Positions 10,194 through 21,744 of a stretch of 64,000 bases of DNA are shown in pieces. Within the stretch, counting starts at the first letter, position 1, and each line of letters opens with the position of its first letter. The notes beneath the pieces are model-generated. The model made no database searches, was not told the DNA's origin, and saw nothing but the letters and a program-made list of their open reading frames with translations. Origin of the DNA: Absidia repens (taxonomy: Eukaryota > Mucoromycota > Mucoromycetes > Mucorales > Cunninghamellaceae); the NCBI GenBank assembly GCA_002105175.1, contig MCGE01000040.1:186001-250000 (forward strand), in the 5' to 3' direction. The translations under genes were made by a program, and so were the position numbers.

Positions 10194-10700
10194 CGTCATG
10201 CACGGTAGGACGTTGTGGCTACAGTCCATCTGTGGTCACTCTGAAATGCAGCAATCCCAGCAATCCCTTCCTCCTTTCAAGTTTACAAATTCAAATCCCG
10301 CCTTTTTTTATTTTTTGGTTTGCTTTTTTGTCCCTGTCTTTTTTATTGATTTTTTTTTTTTTTTGTCATAAGACACTCATCATAGTCGATCTCAATGAAG
10401 TGATAATAAGCTTGTATTTAGTAGGTTAGAAAGTGAATTAGGAGCATTTTCAAAAATGCAATACAAACAGACAAGGGGAAAACCCCTTCATTTTGAAGTT
10501 ATGATTCTCACTTCCCATTAGATCAAGTCTTTCCATCTTAGCATAGTGTGTCATGAAGCCGTCATTAGTTTAGCTTGGTTTTAGTTTCTTTATATATACA
10601 TCCGAATAAAAAGCGTTTCTGCTTTTTTTTTAACATTAGTATTTCTCTCAAATGTTAATTGACTCATCAAATGGCGGGAAGGGGGGTGTTGAAGGAACAA
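10085..10700 (+). repeat. forward outer arm, second palindrome
   Basis: Begins right after a truncated module X, with a GA tract at about 10,162-10,188, and ends with E4 and an AATAAA at about 10,604. Its inverted partner is 13,170-13,890. Confidence 0.75.
10441..10499 (+). repeat. tri-hairpin 3' element E4
   Basis: Hairpin 1 is GCATTTTCAAAAATGC (loop changed, stem kept), hairpin 2 GGGGAAAACCCC, hairpin 3 CTTCATTTTGAAG. Confidence 0.65.
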
Positions 10701-11022
10701 ATCATGGGAGGCTGGGTATCAGCTGACTTCTTCCAGACGTCATTATCAGGACTATGTCTAATAAATATACCTTCAGCACAGTACAGTATTGTGCAGTATC
10801 GTTCAAAAAAAAATAGGGGGAGGGGGGAGTAATGATAGCCTATTCATAGAATAAAGAAAGTCATGTTTTGATATCTTGCGATTATTCAATAAATCCAATA
10901 CAATGCATGATACATAGTACAGTATAGGTGCACATTTTCTCTGTACTCTATCTCAAATTCTCTGATTCTCTCAGAAATGAAGCAGCCATATTTCGTTTCA
11001 AATTTACAAGGCAAATCGCGCT

Positions 11023-11065
<43 letters not shown>

Positions 11066-11100
11066 CAGAACACCACATTCATCGGTAATTTCAATGAGGT

Positions 11101-11145
11101 GAATGCAATACAAAAACATATGAACGGAAAACCCATTTATGTGAT
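11101..11145 (+). repeat. partial tri-hairpin element E5
   Basis: Only the AATGCAATACAAA core and a shortened GGAAAACC stem remain; hairpins 1 and 3 are lost. Confidence 0.4.
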
Positions 11146-11964
11146 TAAGGCTTTATCTTATGCTACATGTATGCAGATGTGTGTTCTATAGAACATTTCA
11201 CCTAGTTTATGCTACATACACATATATACATACAATTAAAATATGTTTTTATTTATCATTAGACTTACTTCACATAATACGTTTGGCCTGTTTTTATACT
11301 TCAGATCCACTTTCTCATCCCGTCATTGAAACTTTTAGAGGATTCCTTCGTTAATGGCTTATACCTTGAAAAATAAACTATGCCTCGTATTTGACTATCA
11401 AGGTTCAGAGCCATCCGTCTTTTGTACAGGATCGGCTGTGCTTCGTTCTTGTGTAACGGCGGCGTGGCGGGCGTTGATCGTTTGTTTTCACTCCTGTCAT
11501 TCATTTATGGAAAAGATCCGTGTTTATCATTTATTAAACTTCAAAAAAAGACTCATCAACCCGTCACCCGACAACAGACTTTTAAGTGTTGGTCAAATCG
11601 CATACAAAGAAGACAAACATCCGATTTATCTTATTTGACCATCAAAAATCAATTGAAAAAGTACGGTTACATGGATCAAAAGGCAAAAAAAAAAAAAAAA
11701 AAAAAAGAAGGAGTGGGGAGATGTGTCTTCCATTGATCGCTAGATTTGAGGAAGGATCTACTATGAAGAGCTGAAAAAATATGTTTTATTGACGCAAGAT
11801 ATAAACATATGTAAACAGACTTTGTGAACCAAAAAATCGAAACGACGGATGGGGAAGGGAATGTACAAAAAGGAAAATCTAAAGAAGACGCGCTCATAAG
11901 AGGGAGATTACAAAGTACTTTTCTTAAGGTGAAAACTCATCGACTGGAGTCATAGCATCACGAT

Positions 11965-12020
11965 TCCAAAATCAAGGGGTTTTCCATCTTGCATGTTCGT
12001 ATTGCACTCTTCAAAATACC
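11965..12020 (-). repeat. tri-hairpin 3' element E6
   Basis: Hairpin 1 in - sense is GTATTTTGAAGAGTGC: three substitutions against the consensus, all giving U-G wobbles so the 7-bp stem still forms. Hairpin 2 is reduced to GGAAAACC. Confidence 0.6.
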
Positions 12021-13109
12021 TCTAATTCACAATCTAAACCCTAACCCAAGTTCACAATTACCTCATTAAAATTGCCATTGAAGGTAGTGTTCTGATAAAA
12101 TAAAAAAGATAAAACAAACCAGCTCGCTTTGCCTTGTAAATTTGAAAAAGAAATATGACGGCTCCATTTTAGGGAGAATCAGAGAATTTGAGATAGATTG
12201 CAGAGAAAATGTGTACGCACACTGTACAATACTGTACTCTACTATATATCATGCATTGTATTGGATTTATTGAACAATATATAGATGTCAAAACGTGGCT
12301 TTCTTTATTCCTTATGAATAAGCTATCATTACTCCCTTCCCCCACCCCCTATTTTTTTTTTTTGAATGATCCTGAACAGTACAGGTACTGCAATATCTTC
12401 CTTGTGTAACCAAACACTGATCGACGTTGACTATGGATTACCTTCTTTATCATAATTTATCAAAGCTGTGTTAATAAAATACGATGCCGAGGCCGGCATG
12501 GTGCAATACCATCAAGTAATTAGAAAGGACGTGTGAGGTCTTTTATTACAAGAAGCGTCTGTTTGTATTTGTTCAGTGAGACGTATACAATAATATTTGT
12601 GTATTTCCGGTAAGGTGAAATTATCTAATCGTATGCTTCCTTTGTTAACACATCAGAATACGACGACCCGGCATCCGTCGATGACAGCGAAATATGATAC
12701 CCTTCTGGCAAACAATATAATTTCACATATATATTATAAGCAAAAATTCAAATGAACGAAGGATACAGAAACATGAATGTTATAGAGTGGGTTTCGTCAT
12801 GTTGTTAAAAGAGAGAGAATTATGATACGATAACGTATCTGTAAAAAGCAAGAAATACTCCCCCCCTTATTTTTCTTTTTACTGATATTGTCTTTTTATT
12901 ATAATTATTATTGTTTTCTCGTCCTCGTTGGATAGTATATGACTATCATCACTGACCAGAATGCTCTTTTCCCGCCTCTTTTCCCATTTATCGGCAAAAA
13001 ACAACATCCACGTTCGAAAAACATTCATGCTAATTGAATGACTCTTCCCTGTAGAAGGTACGCAAAGCATAATAATTGAAGCCCTAAGCCACGCCAAAAA
13101 TGGCAAACG

Positions 13110-13741
13110 TCTAAGATGACTGTAAAACCTAGTGGTTCGACACCTCCAGGGACTGCCTTCATGGTATATTTAGTAGATATAATACTGACTACGACGTCCA
13201 GAAGAAGCCACATGATACCGCACCTCCCATGTTTTATTTCTTCATCCGCTCCCCCCCCATCGTCCTGCCATTTGATGTGTCAATTAGCATTTGAAAGAAA
13301 TACTGATGTTAAAAAAAAAATCAAAAAAAGCATTTTTTATTTAGAAGTATATATAAAGCAATGACAACCAAGACCAGTTAAACTAATGACGGCTTCATGA
13401 CACACTATGCTAAGATGGAAAGACTTGATCTAAGGGGAAGTGGGAAGTAAGGGGTTTTCCCCTGTCTGTTTGTATTGCAATTTTCAAAATGTCCCTAATT
13501 CACTTTCTAACCCACTAAATCCAAGCACATTATCATTTCATGGAGATCGACTTTGATGAGTGTCTTATGAAAAAAAATAAAAAAGTCAATAAAAAAGACA
13601 GGGACAAAAAAGCAAACCAAAAAATAAAAAAAGGCGGGATTTGAATTTGTAAACTTGAAAGGAGGAAGGGATTGCTGGGATTGCTGCATTTCAGAGTGAC
13701 CACAGATGGACTGTAGCCACAACGTCCTACCGTGCATGACA

Positions 13742-13783
<42 letters not shown>

Positions 13784-13890
13784 CTATATATATATATATA
13801 TTTGTTAGTTTTCAGTTTTAATGCCTAAATGTTAAAAGGGCATTAATTTCTCTCCCTCCCACTCGCTGCTGATGTGTATTTTTTTGTTAC
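13110..13890 (-). repeat. reverse outer arm, second palindrome
   Basis: Contains the GTAAAACCTAGTGGT segment, the empty version of the 4,430 insertion site (13,193), E7, and a CT microsatellite at 13,746-13,781. The - sense poly(A) signal is at about 13,340. Confidence 0.75.
13449..13492 (-). repeat. tri-hairpin 3' element E7 (hairpin 3 deleted)
   Basis: GGGGAAAACCCC is intact in - sense. The third hairpin has been replaced by TTACTTCCC sequence. Confidence 0.5.
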
Positions 13891-14480
13891 TCGATTTTAT
13901 TTTATTTTTCAAAAAGTCATATGCATTGTAATACATGAGGGCTTTTAAAAGCAGGGTTGATGAGCAGCGCCTACTTTTTAACTTCAACAGAGTCGTGCGC
14001 CATTTTGTATGTCAAACTGAATCAATGAGACGGCCTATTTTTTCCATTTTCCAATGGTCTACGAAACGGAATCTTGCTACATACATACAATAGTATGATC
14101 ACTATTTCAAATGAGGAGGAATATAAAAAAAAATATCCTTAGAATGGTATGTCATCATGTTGTTAAAAATGACAAGGTCATGATAGTGTTCTTCAAAAAA
14201 ATACGCAAGGAATATCTTTTACTCACATCCGTTTTTTTCTCCTTACTCTATTCTCTAGCATGTATGAAGAGGTGTTCTTTTCTTTTTCTTTTTGCCCTTG
14301 ATTTATGAATTGATGTGACGAAAATATAAAGTCTTACCAAGTCATGCATATTAAACCGTGTTGCCTCCTCGCCTTTTTTCTAAAAAAACAAAACCTAAAA
14401 AAAGGTGGTCAGTATAATACAGTTAATGATTTACATGAAATAATTGACAAGTTTTCATTTTTTGCAATCTAAAAATTTAA
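13890..14480 (+). repeat. upstream spacer module B before copy 3
   Basis: Same block as 5,900-6,500, with the TATAAAGTCTTACC segment near 14,325. No supported gene. Confidence 0.7.
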
Positions 14481-14647
14481 GCTTTAACTCGATTTCTTTC
14501 TTTTTGTAGCCGAAGACAATGTCCATTTCATATAGATACAATACATGATATATAGGCATTGATCGTCCCTAACTTTTTTATTTATTTATGCATTTCCCTT
14601 CTATTTATTTATACATGTATAACGACCCTACATGTTGATCGGTATCA

Positions 14648-14887
14648 TTATCATTATCATCAAAGATAGGAAAAAAAGAAGCAGTGGGGTCTGTATAATA
14701 TGCAATTTTTTTTGTTTTTGTTTTTAGTGGACATACACAAGCAGGCTTATAGTGTTCTTTTACATGAACTTTGTCGATCTCTTTACCATTCAAAAAATAT
14801 ATAAAAAGGTGGTGGATGGTTTTTCTTTTTTTTTATTTATTATTTCTTAATAATCTATATCAAACAAAACAAAATAATACATCAACC
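14648..14887 (+). promoter_or_regulatory. promoter of secreted-protein copy 3
   Basis: Two TTATCA sites (14,648-14,659) and AGATAG (14,664-14,669), with TATATAAAAA at 14,798-14,807. An upstream in-frame ATG at 14,771 lies before the TATA box, so it is not the start. Confidence 0.6.
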
Positions 14888-15313
14888 ATGGTCCAAGCTT
14901 CTTCTTTTTTGCTCTTGTTAGCCTTTTCTGCCGTCATGATTCAAGGTGCACCCTTGGCTGCTCGTTCCAAAGAACACCATACCAAAGACAAGCCCCCCAC
15001 TGAGGAATCCAAATTGCAACTACCAGATGAAGCAGGTGATCCTCCAATGTTTGACTCGCGAGCTTCTGTTTTCGGTCCTACTCTAAATGAACCATTTGCA
15101 GAGCAAGGTACTCCTTTAGGTACTGGAGGTACTCGATCTGTACAAGCGCGACCGCTAGCGGCTCCAGCCTCTTGTGTGGACCCTCAAAACCCTCAGGCAG
15201 CAGCTCAACGGGGACCCATGGCTGTTCAAGAAGGACCTGTTCAAGGACCCGTGGATGCTGAACCGGTGCCTGAACCAACGCCTGAACCACCCATTGGTCC
15301 TGATAGCTTCTAA
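14888..15313 (+). CDS. small secreted Pro/Gly/Gln-rich protein, copy 3
   Basis: 141 aa. The reading frame is open 39 codons further upstream, but that part overlaps the TATA box. The ATG at 14,888 has the family context TCAACCATGG and starts the conserved leader. The mature region has FGPTLNEPFAEQG, PLGTGGTRSVQA, SCVDPQNPQAAAQ, and ends with an acidic proline-rich repeat (EPVPEPTPEPP). One cysteine. The run of A after the 3' flank is at about 15,395-15,406. Confidence 0.87.
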   Translation: MVQASSFLLLLAFSAVMIQGAPLAARSKEHHTKDKPPTEESKLQLPDEAGDPPMFDSRASVFGPTLNEPFAEQGTPLGTGGTRSVQARPLAAPASCVDPQNPQAAAQRGPMAVQEGPVQGPVDAEPVPEPTPEPPIGPDSF

Positions 15314-15854
15314 AGACTAACCAAATGATGTACCTGTAGCTCAAAGTGCTCTTTGAGCTCAAAGCCAATAACAGCATAATGAAGGCAATCTAGCAAAAAA
15401 AAAAAAAGGGTCTTTTCTCCCCACCTTTCTTATCCATCCCCTTGTTTGCTCTGTCTCTCCCTTTTTAGCTTTATCTACTGTTTTTTTTTTTTTAACTTTC
15501 TATTTATTTTCTTTATTTCTTAACTCTTGTTTGTGTTTGTTATATCGGAAAAAATAATTTTTAATAAAGTAAAATAAAATAAAATATTCATCCATTCATC
15601 TCCTCGCGTGTATTTTTGGTCATTTGGCTTGCTTTTTTTTTCTCTTTTTTTTTTCTAATAAAAAAGAGACTATGAGCGAGGGTTTTAGAGACAAAAAATA
15701 AAAACAGTCATATGATGGAAGGATTGTTGTAAATGTGTATCATTCAGTACCTGCCAATGCAAATAATGTCTTTTCGCACTTGACATATTTGATACTTGCC
15801 ACTCTCCATCCATTGATTATATAATATATAGGCGTCTTAATTTTTACTCTATTT

Positions 15855-15907
<53 letters not shown>

Positions 15908-16085
15908 AATCAGGCATCGCACAATGTCCATATGATATCATCGTTGGTATGAATGATAGATCTGTCAATCAAATATCAATATTACTTCCAATAATCTACT
16001 ATGTACCAGTTCCCTAATCAGTCAAAATAACCATATAGTTTTGCTTTCCATCTAAGCTCATTCCTAACATACGTTTTATTGGCGG
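15314..16085 (+). repeat. 3' flank and spacer after copy 3
   Basis: Holds the family 3' flank, the TTAACTCTTGTTTGTGTTTG block, a GTATCATTCAGTACC-type block shared with 20,090-20,240, and a T-run of about 45 bases (15,858-15,906). It stops at the left end of a transposon near 16,085. No gene. Confidence 0.7.
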
Positions 16086-17128
16086 GGGGAGGATTGCTCC
16101 ATTTCAGAGAAATTTTCTGAGCCGCCAGAGAAAATCTCAAAATTTTTTTTTCTCTGGAATCTCAGATAAATTACACAGAACAACCGTACCACCATGCATT
16201 ATATCGACGATGATTGAAATTATACTGCGCGATAGCATTGTGTCAAAACAGGACGTTGTTTATTCTATGCGTGATGTATAAAAAATAATAAATATATTTA
16301 TATAAAAAGGGGATTGCTCTATTTCAGAGAAATTCTCTGAAATCTCAGAGAATTTTCAGAGAAATTTCAGAGAATTTTCAGAGAATTTTCAGAGATTTCA
16401 TAGATTTCAGAGAAAATTTTTTTCTCCGGAATCTCAGATAGATTACACAGAACAACCGTACCACCATGCATTGTATCGGCGATGGTTGAAATTATACTGC
16501 GTGATAGCATTGTGTCAAAAAAGGACGTTGTTTATTTTATGCGTGATGTATAACAAATAATAAATATATTTATATAAAAAATATCAGAAGCTTCGATTTA
16601 CAATTAGCTGTTTAGAGTAGGGACGAATTAATGTAGTATAGTACTTCATATTATTTTCTATTATATCCAATAAAAAACAAAAGCATTTAAATTTGGCCAT
16701 GGCTTTTACAAAGTGAAGGTACGATACAACGTAAAGAAGTATCATTTTAGAGGACAAAGAGTTACGTACAATGTCAAAATGAATATGATTAATATAGAGT
16801 TCAACATGGATATGATTCAAAGGTTATTTTAAAAAAAATGTATACTTGATTGAAGTACTGTATAAATAGGCATAAACTGGTGGAATGGTCAACTTGCTAA
16901 TCTAAAGGATGTAGTGACGAATGTAAAAACGGGATCTCTACAGTAGAAGACAAAACACACCGTATGAAAGAGGCAAATTGGTGCTAAATGGTAAAAGGAC
17001 GAGGCCTAATTTATTCATATGTAGATAAAACTTATCACAAACTAATACGAAGCTAAACTAATGACAGTTTCATAACGCTCATCACTTAAGATGAATGCCC
17101 TAATCTAATGGTGGGTCCGGGATCTTCA

Positions 17129-17180
17129 ATCCAAAATGAAAGGGTTTCACCATAAACGTTTATACTGCATTTTTCATTTG
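17129..17180 (-). repeat. tri-hairpin 3' element E8 (decayed)
   Basis: It follows the FAR1-like frame of the inner transposon in - sense. Hairpin 1 carries a deletion and hairpin 2 reads GGTGAAACCC. Confidence 0.4.
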
Positions 17181-17229
17181 AACCAAGTTCTAACCACTAA
17201 TCCAAGTTCATCCTTTCTACCACAGCCGC

Positions 17230-17400
17230 TTCCCCTTTGACTGCAATGCATATCCAGACTGCTCCCATTTTTGTCTGAGTTTCTGGAGATTGCAAACCCA
17301 TTTCTTCTGGCAAATGCTTTGACGTCTTGCATCATACTATCTTTGGTCGGGTAGACTTTTCCAATAAGACTAGACTGATCATGATAATACTAATAATAGT
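17230..17400 (-). pseudogene. FAR1-like domain in the inner transposon copy
   Basis: Read in - sense the segment gives VYPTKDSMMQDVKAFARRNG, then FAISRNS and a CSQRGSGCGR zinc-ligand end, the same order as the ORF at 18,295-18,612. It lies between transposon arms with no transposase core, so it is a domain remnant rather than an active enzyme. Confidence 0.5.
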
Positions 17401-18263
17401 GGATGTAGATGTTTTGATAATAATACAAAAGCAAAAAAACGCGACAGAGGATAAAGAAGTAAATGTCACACTTCAAATTTAAAGTGCAGTATAATTTCAA
17501 CCATCGCCGATACAATACATGGTGGTACGGTTGTTCTTGTGTAATTTATCTGACCTGAAATCTCTGAAAATTCTCTGAAAATTCTCTGAAAATCTCTGAA
17601 AATTCTCTGAAAATCTCTGAAATTTCTCTGAAATTTCTCTGAAATTTCTCTGAAATTTCTCTGAAATCTCAGAGAATTTCTCTGAAATGGAGCAATCCCC
17701 TATAAAAAATATCACAAACTTCCAGTTGCAATTAGGTGTTTAGAGCAGGGACGAATTAATGTTGTATAGTGTTAGTACTTCGTATTATTTTCTATTGTAT
17801 CCAATAAAAAACAAAAGCATTTGAATTTGGACATGGTTTTTACAAAGTGAAGGTATGATACACGTAAAGGAATATCATAGTAGAGGGACAAACAGCTACG
17901 TGCAATGTCAAAATGAATAGGCTTAATATAGTGCTCAACATGGATATGATTCAATGGTTATTTATAAGAAGAATGTATACTTTATTGAAGTACTGTATAA
18001 ATAGGCATAAACTGGTGGAATGGTCAGCTTGCTAATCTAAAGGATGTAGTGACGAATGTAAAAACGGGATCTCTACAGTAGAAGACAAAACACACCGTAT
18101 GAAAGAGGCAAATTGGTACTAAATGGTAAAAAGACGAGGCCTAATTTATTCATATGTAGATAAAACCTATCACAAACTAATACGAAGCTAAACTAATGAC
18201 AGCTCCATGACACTCATCTCTTAAGATGAATGTCCTAATCTAATGGTGGGTCTGGGATCTTCA

Positions 18264-18320
18264 ATCCAAAATGAAAGGGGTTCCCCATGAATGTTTATAT
18301 TGCATTTTTCATAATGCCCC
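18264..18320 (-). repeat. tri-hairpin 3' element E9
   Basis: It sits at the stop codon of the FAR1-like ORF. Hairpin 1 GCATTATGAAAAATGC has one mismatch next to the loop; hairpin 2 is GGGGAACCCC. Confidence 0.5.
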
Positions 18321-18612
18321 TGAACCAAATTCTAACCACTAATCCAAGTTCATCCTTTCTACCACAACCACTTCCCCTTTGACTGCAGTACATATCCAGA
18401 CTGCGCCCATTGTTGCCTGAGTCTCTGGAGATTGCAAACCCATTTCTTCTAGCAAATGCTTTGACGTCTTGCACTATACTATCTTTGGTAGGGTAGACTT
18501 TTCCAATAAGAACTTGACTGATCATGATAATACTAATAATAGTGGATGTAGATGTTTTGATAATAATATAAATGCAAAAAAACGCGATAGGGGATAAAGA
18601 AGTAATTGTCAC
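18295..18612 (-). CDS. FAR1-type DNA-binding domain protein fragment (transposon gene)
   Basis: 105 codons. Residues about 38-90 match the start of FAR1/WRKY-GCM1-type zinc domains found at the N-terminus of Mutator-like transposases: YPTKDSIVQDVKAFARRNG, FAISRDSG, then a CSQRGSGCGRK segment with cysteines. The catalytic DDE domain is absent, so this cannot be a complete transposase. The first 35 residues are hydrophobic and probably not real N-terminus. Element E9 overlaps and follows its stop codon, and a poly(A) signal in - sense lies at about 18,143. Confidence 0.5.
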   Translation of the reverse strand: MTITSLSPIAFFCIYIIIKTSTSTIISIIMISQVLIGKVYPTKDSIVQDVKAFARRNGFAISRDSGNNGRSLDMYCSQRGSGCGRKDELGLVVRIWFRGIMKNAI

Positions 18613-18948
18613 ACTTCAAATTTAAAGTGCAGTATAATTTCAATCATCGCCGATACAATGCGTAGTAATACAGTTGTTCTGTGTAATTTATCTGAGATTC
18701 CAGAGAAAAAAAATTTCTGGGATTTTCTCTGGCGGCTCAGAGAATTTCTCTGAACTGGAGCAACCCCTAATTTTAACCTTTGATTCGACTTTTTTTTTGT
18801 AGCCAAAGACAATGTCCATTTCATATAGATACATTACATGATATACAAAAACATTGATCGCCCCGAACTTTTCTATTTATTTATGCATTTCCCTTCTATT
18901 TAATTATACCTGTACATCGACCCTACATGTTGATCGGCATCATTGTCA

Positions 18949-19176
18949 TTATCATCAAAGATAGGAGAAAAAGACGCAGTGGAGTCTCTATAATACGCAA
19001 TCTTCTTTTTTTTTTTTTAGCAGACATACACAAGCAGGCTTATAGTGTTTTTTTACATGAACTTTGTCGATCTCTTTACCATTCAAAAAATATATAAAAA
19101 GATGGTGGATGTTTATTCTTTTTTGTTTATTACTTCTTGACAATCTATATCAAAAAAACAAAATAATCCATCAACC
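18949..19176 (+). promoter_or_regulatory. promoter of secreted-protein copy 4
   Basis: One TTATCA (18,949-18,954) and AGATAG (18,959-18,964) remain; the first site of the cluster is TTGTCA. TATATAAAAA is at 19,091-19,100. Confidence 0.6.
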
Positions 19177-19701
19177 ATGGTCCAAGCTTCTTCTTTTTTG
19201 CTCTTGTTAGCTTTACCTGCCGTCATGATTCAAGGTGCACCCTTGCCTGGTCGCACTAAAGAACACCATACCAAAGACAAACTCCCCATTGAGGAATCTA
19301 AATTGCAAATGGGAGATACTGCCAGTGGCTCACCTCAATCGTTTGGCGAGCAAGTTGGTTTCGGTCCTACTCTAAATAAACCATTTGAAGAGCAAGGTCC
19401 TCCTTTAGGTACTGGAGGTGCTCGATCTGCATCATCTGGACCACCAGCGGCTCCCCCCTCTTGTATGGAGCTTCAAAACCCTCAGCCAGATGTTCAATTA
19501 TCAGCTGCTCAATTAGTACCTGGAGAAGGAAGCATAGATGCTCAAGGACCCATAGAAGGACCCATAGAAGGACCCATAGAAGGGCCGATAGATTCTCACG
19601 TACCCAGAGAAGAATACATAGATCCTGGTAGTAACATAGTAATGACTCGATACTTAAGGACCCAGAAATCCTCATGCAATCAAGGTCCTTCTGTCTTCTA
19701 A
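19177..19701 (+). CDS. small secreted protein, copy 4, with GPIE repeats
   Basis: 174 aa, the longest member. The leader has two changes (ALPAVM; APLPGRTK). Family motifs PPLGTGG and SCMELQNPQPD are present. From residue 124 a GPIE unit is repeated four times, the last as GPID, encoded by a near-perfect 12-bp DNA repeat (about 19,546-19,593). The tail (HVPREEYIDPGSNIVMTRYL, then SSCNQGPSVF) is unique to this copy and adds a second cysteine. The repeat is a clear case of length change by slippage inside the mature region. Confidence 0.87.
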   Translation: MVQASSFLLLLALPAVMIQGAPLPGRTKEHHTKDKLPIEESKLQMGDTASGSPQSFGEQVGFGPTLNKPFEEQGPPLGTGGARSASSGPPAAPPSCMELQNPQPDVQLSAAQLVPGEGSIDAQGPIEGPIEGPIEGPIDSHVPREEYIDPGSNIVMTRYLRTQKSSCNQGPSVF

Positions 19702-20530
19702 AGACTAACCAAATAATGTACCTGTAGCAGAAAGTGCTCTTTGAACTCAGAGCCAATAACAGCATAATGACGGCAAGCAAGCAAAAAAAAAAAAAAAAAA
19801 AAAAAAAGCGTCTTCCCCCCCTCCGCCTCTTTTCCCCCGTTTGTTTACTCTGTGTCTCCCCCCTAATCTTTATCTACTGTTTTTTTGTCACTTTCTATTT
19901 ATTTTATTTATTTATTAACTCTTGTTTATGTTTGTTGTACTGGAAAAATTAATCTTTGATAAAATAAAATAAAATAAAACATTCATCCATTCATCTCCTC
20001 GCGTGTATTTTTGGACATTTGGCTTGCTTTTCTTTTCCCAATAAAAAATTGGTCTACGAATGAGGGTATTATTGACAAAAGATAAAAAAAAAAGGCCAAA
20101 TGACGGAAGGATTGTTGTTAATGTGTACCTTTCAATAGCTGTCAATGCAAAGGACGTCTTTTCACATTTGACATATTTGATACTTGCCACTCTCCATTCA
20201 TTGATTATATAATATATAGGCGTCTTAGTTTTTACTATATTTTTTTTTTTTTTGAATCACGAATCGCACAATGTCCATATGATATCATCGTTGGTATGAA
20301 TGACACACTTATCGTTCAAATATCCTTATTACTTCCAAGAATCTACTATTTACCAGATCTCTAATCAGTCAAAATAAACATATCGTTTTGATTTCCGTCT
20401 AAACTCATTCCTAACATACCTTTTCTTTTCATCTCCTCTCGTTGTCTCAATGCCCAGTAGAAACTGCCCGCAAGGAAGGGCTTTATAACGAATAACGGCA
20501 AAAAAAGGTCTTCATTCGAAGCACCAGTAT
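19702..20530 (+). repeat. 3' flank and spacer after copy 4
   Basis: Family 3' flank, A-run (19,783-19,807), the CATTCATCCATTCATCTCC block, and the GCACAATGTCCATATGATATC block. Nothing coding. Confidence 0.75.
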
Positions 20531-21740
20531 AATTATAATAAAAAAATAAAAAATAAAGGATAGATAATACTGGATAAAAGCAAAAAATATGCCGTTCAAT
20601 CTAATAAGACGGGGATACCCCTCCCAACCTAAAAGCTGTACACATGACAAAGAGTCCACAAGAGTAACGGTGAAAAGCTCAATGTAGAACTCTTCCAGTG
20701 TCTACCAGTTTGACACAGTCGTACCCATCCAAAATTATAAAGAGTTTCAATCGAAGGGAAGAACCATTCAGCCTACTAGGACTGGTTCAACGAAGAAGCT
20801 CCAATCAGAAAGCGTAACATCGCTTTGCCAACCTAGTAGAAAAACCCTTCAACTATTCGCTTTAAAAGACTGAAAATGAGCAACAGGGAACTCAAATGTA
20901 AAAAAAAAAAAAAAAAAAAGGCGCCATTAATAGCTAAACAAGAGAATAAAAAAAGAAAAAAATGGTACCCTCCCGTTCAATCTACCGGCATCTAGAGGTT
21001 GATGAGAGGATATCAGACATCTTTACGACTGTTGAGTCATCCATCTTCCACTGCAATCTACGTAAAAAAAATAAGTTACAAATAAAGAGCCACAAAAGAG
21101 CAACAATGGAAAATTTCAGCGTGTTGGATGAGGTATTCTTTATAGTAATATGTTTTGTGTAAAAGAAGGTAAAAACATTTTTCAATTTATAAGAAGAGGG
21201 AAAGTTCCACTTTAACTTATATAACTGCTACGTATGAAAGGGTTTACAAAGAGTAACGATGAAAAATCTCAAAGGTAAAGACAACCTGCATAGTAACACA
21301 AAAAAAACATAAAAAATGAGATAATGGAGGTGGAAGGGAGGGGGATGAAATTGTTCATTCTACTAGGAAGCGTCATCAAACAGGGATGTACAGTACTTTG
21401 CACATATAAAACAAACCCCAGGTCTTCGCAACCTAATAGCACTGCTAAAACTCTGAAAAGGTTGTCCGCCTTGAGTAATTTTTTTTTTTTTTTTTTTTTT
21501 TTTTGGCGGGTGAACCTTCATAAAAAGTAAACTGGTGGTCAAAGCGAGGCAGAACAAGAACGCCACAGTTATACAGGAAACGAAAGAACACTGGACTTGT
21601 ATTTTATACTGTTTGGTACTGCACAGTTATAGAGAAAGGATCTGGAAGCGACAATATGGAATGATACGAGAAAATAGACAACAGATACATTCTACATATA
21701 CAAATGTATCTTGGGCATAAGATGATAATGCCGTCACAAC
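20530..21740 (+). repeat. spacer module X with empty transposon site
   Basis: Near 20,535 the sequence ATAATAAAAAAATAAAAAATAA is the uninterrupted form of the site filled at 7,998-9,068. The remainder is module X, with a poly(T) run at 21,480-21,504. Confidence 0.7.
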
Positions 21741-21744
21741 ATAC

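Larger units (their letters stand above)
10740..13100. repeat. nested inverted-repeat core, second palindrome
   Basis: Inside the outer arms a second inverted pair occurs. The forward inner arm is about 10,795-11,150 (AGTAATGATAGCCTATTCATAGAA...) and the reverse inner arm about 12,000-12,375, around an 850-bp centre. A poly(T) run of about 40 bases is at 11,022-11,063 and A-runs at 11,683-11,705. Frames in the centre (11,354-11,638) are not preserved in sister copies. No gene is called. Confidence 0.65.
16309..17700. mobile_element. inner transposon copy inserted in its own kind
   Basis: 1,392 bp flanked by TATAAAAA at 16,301-16,308 and 17,701-17,708. It begins GGGGATTGCTC and ends, inverted, GGGGATTGCTCC. 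Subterminal arrays of CTCTGAAATTT-type units lie at both ends (16,320-16,410; 17,557-17,690). Its body repeats that of the outer copy at about 90% by eye. Confidence 0.8.
16086..18768. mobile_element. outer FAR1-containing DNA transposon, interrupted by a second copy
   Basis: The left end (near 16,086) and right end (18,768) are inverted copies around GATTGCTCCATTTCAGAGAA. Subterminal DNA (ATTACACAGAACAACCGTAC) is also inverted. The body (17,709-18,620) has the FAR1-like ORF on the - strand. It is split by the inner copy at 16,309-17,700. No matching target duplication is seen outside. The left flank is gene-downstream spacer and the right flank promoter spacer, so DNA was probably lost or exchanged here: this unit is about 3.9 kb long against 7-8 kb elsewhere. 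Confidence 0.7.

Noticed and set aside
11354..11638. 94-codon + strand frame in the palindrome core
   Set aside because: The sister copies at 2,600 and 23,790 are interrupted and no start or promoter is shared.
14771..14887. Upstream in-frame ATG extending copy 3 (also 27,172 and 50,810 for copies 5 and 9)
   Set aside because: The ATG lies before or just after the TATA box, and the conserved leader begins at the later ATG with the family context.
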